From Akkermansiaceae bacterium (GTDB lineage Bacteria > Verrucomicrobiota > Verrucomicrobiia > Verrucomicrobiales > Akkermansiaceae): 35,838 nucleotides of DNA. The stretch covers positions 1-35,838 of the forward strand of contig JANXMQ010000076.1 of the NCBI GenBank assembly GCA_025354565.1. Direction: 5' to 3'. Numbering within the stretch: the first letter of the stretch is position 1; every line of letters starts with the position of its first letter. The notes under the pieces were generated by a model. The model worked only from the letters and a program-made list of their open reading frames with translations, was not told the DNA's origin and ran no database searches. Of this stretch, positions 33,939 to 35,838 are shown piece by piece. Both the position numbers and the translations under genes were made by a program.

Positions 33939-34136
33939 ATGGCCAGCGAACTGACACCCGAGTATGTTTCCATGCTCCGTCGCCTCAGCGGGCAGCAAAA
34001 ACTCCGCACTGCCTTCGCCATGTACTGGAGCGCCCGTGCGCTCAAAGCGGCCGGACTCCGCGACCAGCACCCGGACTGGAGCGAGGAACAAGTGCAACAG
34101 AAAGTGAAAGAAATTTTCCTCCATGCCACCACCTGA
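33939..34136 (+). CDS. Small protein paired with a nucleotidyltransferase, possible antitoxin-like partner
   Basis: A 65-residue basic, mostly helical protein: MASELTPEYVSMLRRLSGQQKL, then RTAFAMYWSARALKAAGLR, then DQHPDWSEEQVQQKVKEIFL. The LR-x-HPDWSEEQV block looks like a family signature I have seen in front of similar nucleotidyltransferase genes. Its last 14 bases overlap the next gene in another frame, so the two are translated in sequence. Size, helix content and coupling resemble antitoxins, but no toxin-antitoxin activity can be claimed from sequence. It follows the gnd terminator. Confidence 0.72.
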   Translation: MASELTPEYVSMLRRLSGQQKLRTAFAMYWSARALKAAGLRDQHPDWSEEQVQQKVKEIFLHATT

Positions 34137-34686
34137 GCCTTACCTCATCTTTAGTCAGAAACTCGAAAATCTCGGTATCCGCTACATGGTAAGCGGAAGT
34201 GTGGCGGCCATTTTTTACGGTGAACCCCGGATGACCAATGATGTGGATATCATCGTCCATCTTCGCTCCAGCGATGCGTCCAAACTCGAATCTGCATTCC
34301 CGGGCGATCAGTTTTATTGCCCTCCACGCGAAATCATGGAAATCGAAATCGCTCGCAGTCAACGGGGGCATTTCAATCTCATCCACCACGGCACCGGCTT
34401 CAAGGCAGACATCTATCCGGTCTGCGATGCCCTGCATCATTGGGGGCTTTCTCATGCTAGAACTGTTAGGATCGAAGAGGATCAACTCACTATCGCCCCG
34501 CCGGAATATGTCATTGTTAGGAAACTCCAATTCTTTCGCGAAGGAGGATCTCAAAAACACCTTCGCGACATCGGCAGGATGCTCACCTCGCTCGGAGAAA
34601 ACTGGGATCGAAGTGATTTACTCACTTTTATTCGCGATAACCATCTCGATGAGCAATGGCAACAAGCCCTCGGATTTTCAGACTAA
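34123..34686 (+). CDS. Nucleotidyltransferase-fold protein (MNT/AbiEii-like)
   Basis: A 187-residue protein with the minimal polymerase-beta nucleotidyltransferase signature: GSVAAIFYGEPRMTNDVDIIV, where Gly25-Ser26 and Asp40/Asp42 correspond to the GS and DxD motifs. A third acidic residue is likely in FKADIYP (around residue 94). The C-terminal helix region REGGSQKHLRDIGRMLTS is typical of AbiEii-/DUF6036-type proteins. Such enzymes transfer a nucleotide to a target, and many act as toxins or as antitoxins that modify a partner. The coupled 65-residue gene upstream is the likely partner. GC and codon use are lower than for gnd, suggesting a mobile or accessory origin. Confidence 0.8.
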   Translation: MPPPEPYLIFSQKLENLGIRYMVSGSVAAIFYGEPRMTNDVDIIVHLRSSDASKLESAFPGDQFYCPPREIMEIEIARSQRGHFNLIHHGTGFKADIYPVCDALHHWGLSHARTVRIEEDQLTIAPPEYVIVRKLQFFREGGSQKHLRDIGRMLTSLGENWDRSDLLTFIRDNHLDEQWQQALGFSD

Positions 34687-34908
34687 TCAAAGCCGGAAAT
34701 TGCTAGAATCCCATCAAATGGAAATTCGTCAACCGTATGAAAACCAAGTCAACTTTCCCGCCAAATTTCGCCGAATGTCTGTTGTTTGGGATCTCCGACC
34801 AGTCCAGCTCGTAGTGGCCGATAAAGATGGTTCAGAAAAGGTCGGATTATTGACAGAGGAGGGACGAAGGCAGTAATTTTCTCGGACAATGATCAACTTG
34901 CTACTCAT
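34687..34908. other. AT-richer spacer with possible exosortase promoter
   Basis: An open frame of 52 codons from 34718 to 34876 has no recognisable product and overlaps the promoter below, so I do not call it a gene. TTGACA at 34850-34855 and AGTAAT at 34872-34877 (16-base spacer) form a plausible promoter for the gene at 34909. Confidence 0.4.
34850..34877 (+). promoter_or_regulatory. Possible promoter for the exosortase fragment
   Basis: TTGACA plus AGTAAT with a 16-base spacer, six of six and four of six consensus positions. It ends 31 bases before the TTG start. Confidence 0.4.
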
Positions 34909-35316
34909 TTGACTCCACCCTCTGACTCCAGACCTTCACCAGCTTCCTCGTCTGAAATAAACCAACGGGTGCTTTGGGTGTCTGTGCTACTCTCGGCGGC
35001 GATAGTCATCTGGTTCTACGGGTTTGAGACCCGATTTGGAGCCAATCATGAACTATCCGCCTTCACGTGGATTTGCTCGGCTTGCAGTGAAGAATACGAC
35101 TATCAGCACGGGTTATGGGTCCCATTCGTGATCAGTGGACTTGTCGTCTATCGCATGAAGGATTTGAAGGCCGCAGCGTGCGCCATCAGTGCTTGGGGCT
35201 TGCTACCGGTGTTCGCGGGAGCGCTGATGTACTTATTTGCATACCGGTTTTCCTATCCTCGGATCGCCATCGTCGGATTGATACATGAATCGCAATACCT
35301 CTCCAATCCTGGTTAA
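34909..35316 (+). pseudogene. Truncated exosortase-like gene
   Basis: A 135-residue frame from a TTG start with two or three hydrophobic helices. The segment EEYDYQHGLWVPFVISGLVVYR matches the YxHG...P block conserved near the N-terminus of exosortases (Xrt), the membrane transpeptidases that process PEP-CTERM proteins, and AWGLLPVFAGALMYLFAY the following helix. Exosortases run to about 280 residues or more with catalytic Cys, Arg and His in the second half; here the frame stops at ESQYLSNPG, so the catalytic part is missing. It is most simply a remnant, though a frameshift or assembly join cannot be ruled out. A PEP-CTERM target is in the window (16446), so an intact exosortase is expected elsewhere. 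Confidence 0.6.
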
Positions 35317-35382
35317 AATTTGATTGTCCATGGGTGTAAATATTCCCACGCTTCTGCGGTGCGAAATCAGTTTCAGCGGTTG

Positions 35383-35700
35383 ATGGAATTTTTTATAATG
35401 AGGAAACCCAATAAACCTTTCCAACTTCGCGAATTCACAAAGTTAGTTTGGGAAGATGATTTCGACGGGCCGACACTGGATTACTCCAAATGGGAGTGCG
35501 AGGTGAATGCTTTAGGTGGCGGTAACAATGAACTCCAAATTTACACCGACCAAGCCCGAAACGTGCGATTAGAAAACGGTTGCCTCGTGCTTGAAGCACA
35601 TCGGGAAACCACAACCTTATCGGGAGCCGTGAGAGACTATTCCTCCGGTCGTGTGCGCACCAAACACCGGGGCGATTGGTGCTATGGGCGATTTGAAATT
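35383..35700 (+). pseudogene. GH16-type glycoside hydrolase gene, cut by an insertion sequence
   Basis: The N-terminal third of a family 16 endo-beta-glucanase/laminarinase-like enzyme: LVWEDDFDGPTLDYSKW, GGGNNELQIYTD, ENGCLVLEAHRE, YSSGRVRTK and YGRFEI are standard family blocks in order. The catalytic ExDxxE motif lies beyond the break. After GRFEI the frame changes into unrelated sequence (GSSAKSVGELWLG) that belongs to an insertion sequence. No signal peptide precedes the domain from the ATG at 35383 or 35398, so the 5' end may also be altered. The remainder is expected beyond the right edge, after the insertion sequence. Confidence 0.78.
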
Positions 35701-35838
35701 GGCTCTTCAGCAAAATCTGTGGGTGAACTTTGGCTCGGGTAGATCTCCAAGTGTGTGATAGAGAGAGGTTTGTAGCAGATGGAAACTGCGGTAACCGTAG
35801 GCTTTTCTCATACACAGGTTGATCCGCAGGTTGAGGCC
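35701..35838. mobile_element. Left end of an ISL3-family-like insertion sequence (partial)
   Basis: GH16 homology stops at 35700, and the next bases GGCTCTTCAGCAAAATCTG look like an ISL3-type terminal inverted repeat, which commonly begins GGCTCTT. A transposase reading frame enters on the minus strand and ends only six bases inside this boundary. The element continues beyond the window. If the insertion made an 8-base target duplication, TTGAAATT (35693-35700) should recur at the other end. Confidence 0.7.
35707..35838 (-). CDS. ISL3-family-like transposase, C-terminal fragment
   Basis: A minus-strand frame enters from the right edge and stops at 35707. Its 43 residues read GLNLRINLCMRKAYGYRSF, then HLLQTSLYHTLGDLPEPKFTHRFC. 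The N-x-K/R-I...RKAYGYRSF pattern matches the end of DDE transposases of the ISL3 type, where an E in the helix before it completes the active site. The stop codon falls inside the presumed terminal repeat, usual for compact insertion sequences. Only the tail is visible, so the family label is moderate in confidence. Confidence 0.65.
   Translation of the reverse strand, partial: GLNLRINLCMRKAYGYRSFHLLQTSLYHTLGDLPEPKFTHRFC

Noticed and set aside
34718..34876. A possible 52-residue gene after the nucleotidyltransferase
   Set aside because: No recognisable features, no start context, and it overlaps a plausible promoter for the next gene.
35701..35838. Group II intron 5' end at the right edge (GTGTG-like start)
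   Set aside because: The minus-strand frame ending RKAYGYRSF and the GGCTCTT terminus fit an ISL3-type insertion sequence better; no intron domain structure was seen.

Overview
The window looks like a chromosomal segment of a heterotrophic bacterium of the phylum Verrucomicrobiota (probably the Verrucomicrobiales group). The evidence is indirect: high GC, several formylglycine-type sulfatases, a DUF1080 glycoside hydrolase-like protein, a PL10-type pectate lyase, a PEP-CTERM surface protein with a partial exosortase gene, and an almost complete absence of Shine-Dalgarno sequences. No rRNA, tRNA or CRISPR was seen.

Layout. 1-4150: 3' end of an unknown gene, a deoC-aldehyde dehydrogenase operon (minus strand) and a divergent M20 peptidase. 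4143-5875: a tightly overlapping membrane/peroxiredoxin-like fusion and a short-chain dehydrogenase. 5892-6022: a repeat element with a perfect 25-bp inverted repeat; a relative lies at 26343-26440. 6033-9231: a lipoprotein, a CbpA/CbpM co-chaperone pair, a TauE/SafE permease and a DoxX-like protein. 9221-11159: an overlapping minus-strand operon (DUF2071 protein, membrane-anchored methyltransferase-like protein, small membrane protein) that overlaps the DoxX-like gene tail to tail. 11242-13136: pectate lyase and DUF1080 protein separated by a long imperfect inverted repeat. 13273-14010: rplT and rpmI without infC. 14144-16147: UvrD-type helicase. 16446-18878: PEP-CTERM protein, TIM-barrel isomerase and an orphan gene.

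19216-23713 is a translationally coupled operon of three different sulfatases, pointing to degradation of a sulfated glycan. After it come gap (24047-25093), a VKOR-DsbA fusion, ilvA, htpG, gcvT-gcvH, pgsA and gnd, a mostly housekeeping stretch. 33939-34686 is a two-gene module (65-residue protein plus nucleotidyltransferase) of toxin-antitoxin-like architecture. The right edge is damaged: a shortened exosortase gene is followed by a GH16 gene cut at 35700 by an ISL3-type insertion sequence whose transposase C-terminus runs out of the window.

Polysaccharide breakdown (pectate lyase, DUF1080, three sulfatases, GH16) feeds central carbon metabolism (deoC-ALDH, gap, gnd), with thiol oxidation (VKOR-DsbA) plausibly helping fold the exported enzymes. 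The least described items are the repeat families, the nucleotidyltransferase module, the membrane-peroxiredoxin fusion and the PEP-CTERM protein with possible thioester-forming Cys and Gln. I did not see a clearly new defence or mobile system fully contained in the window.
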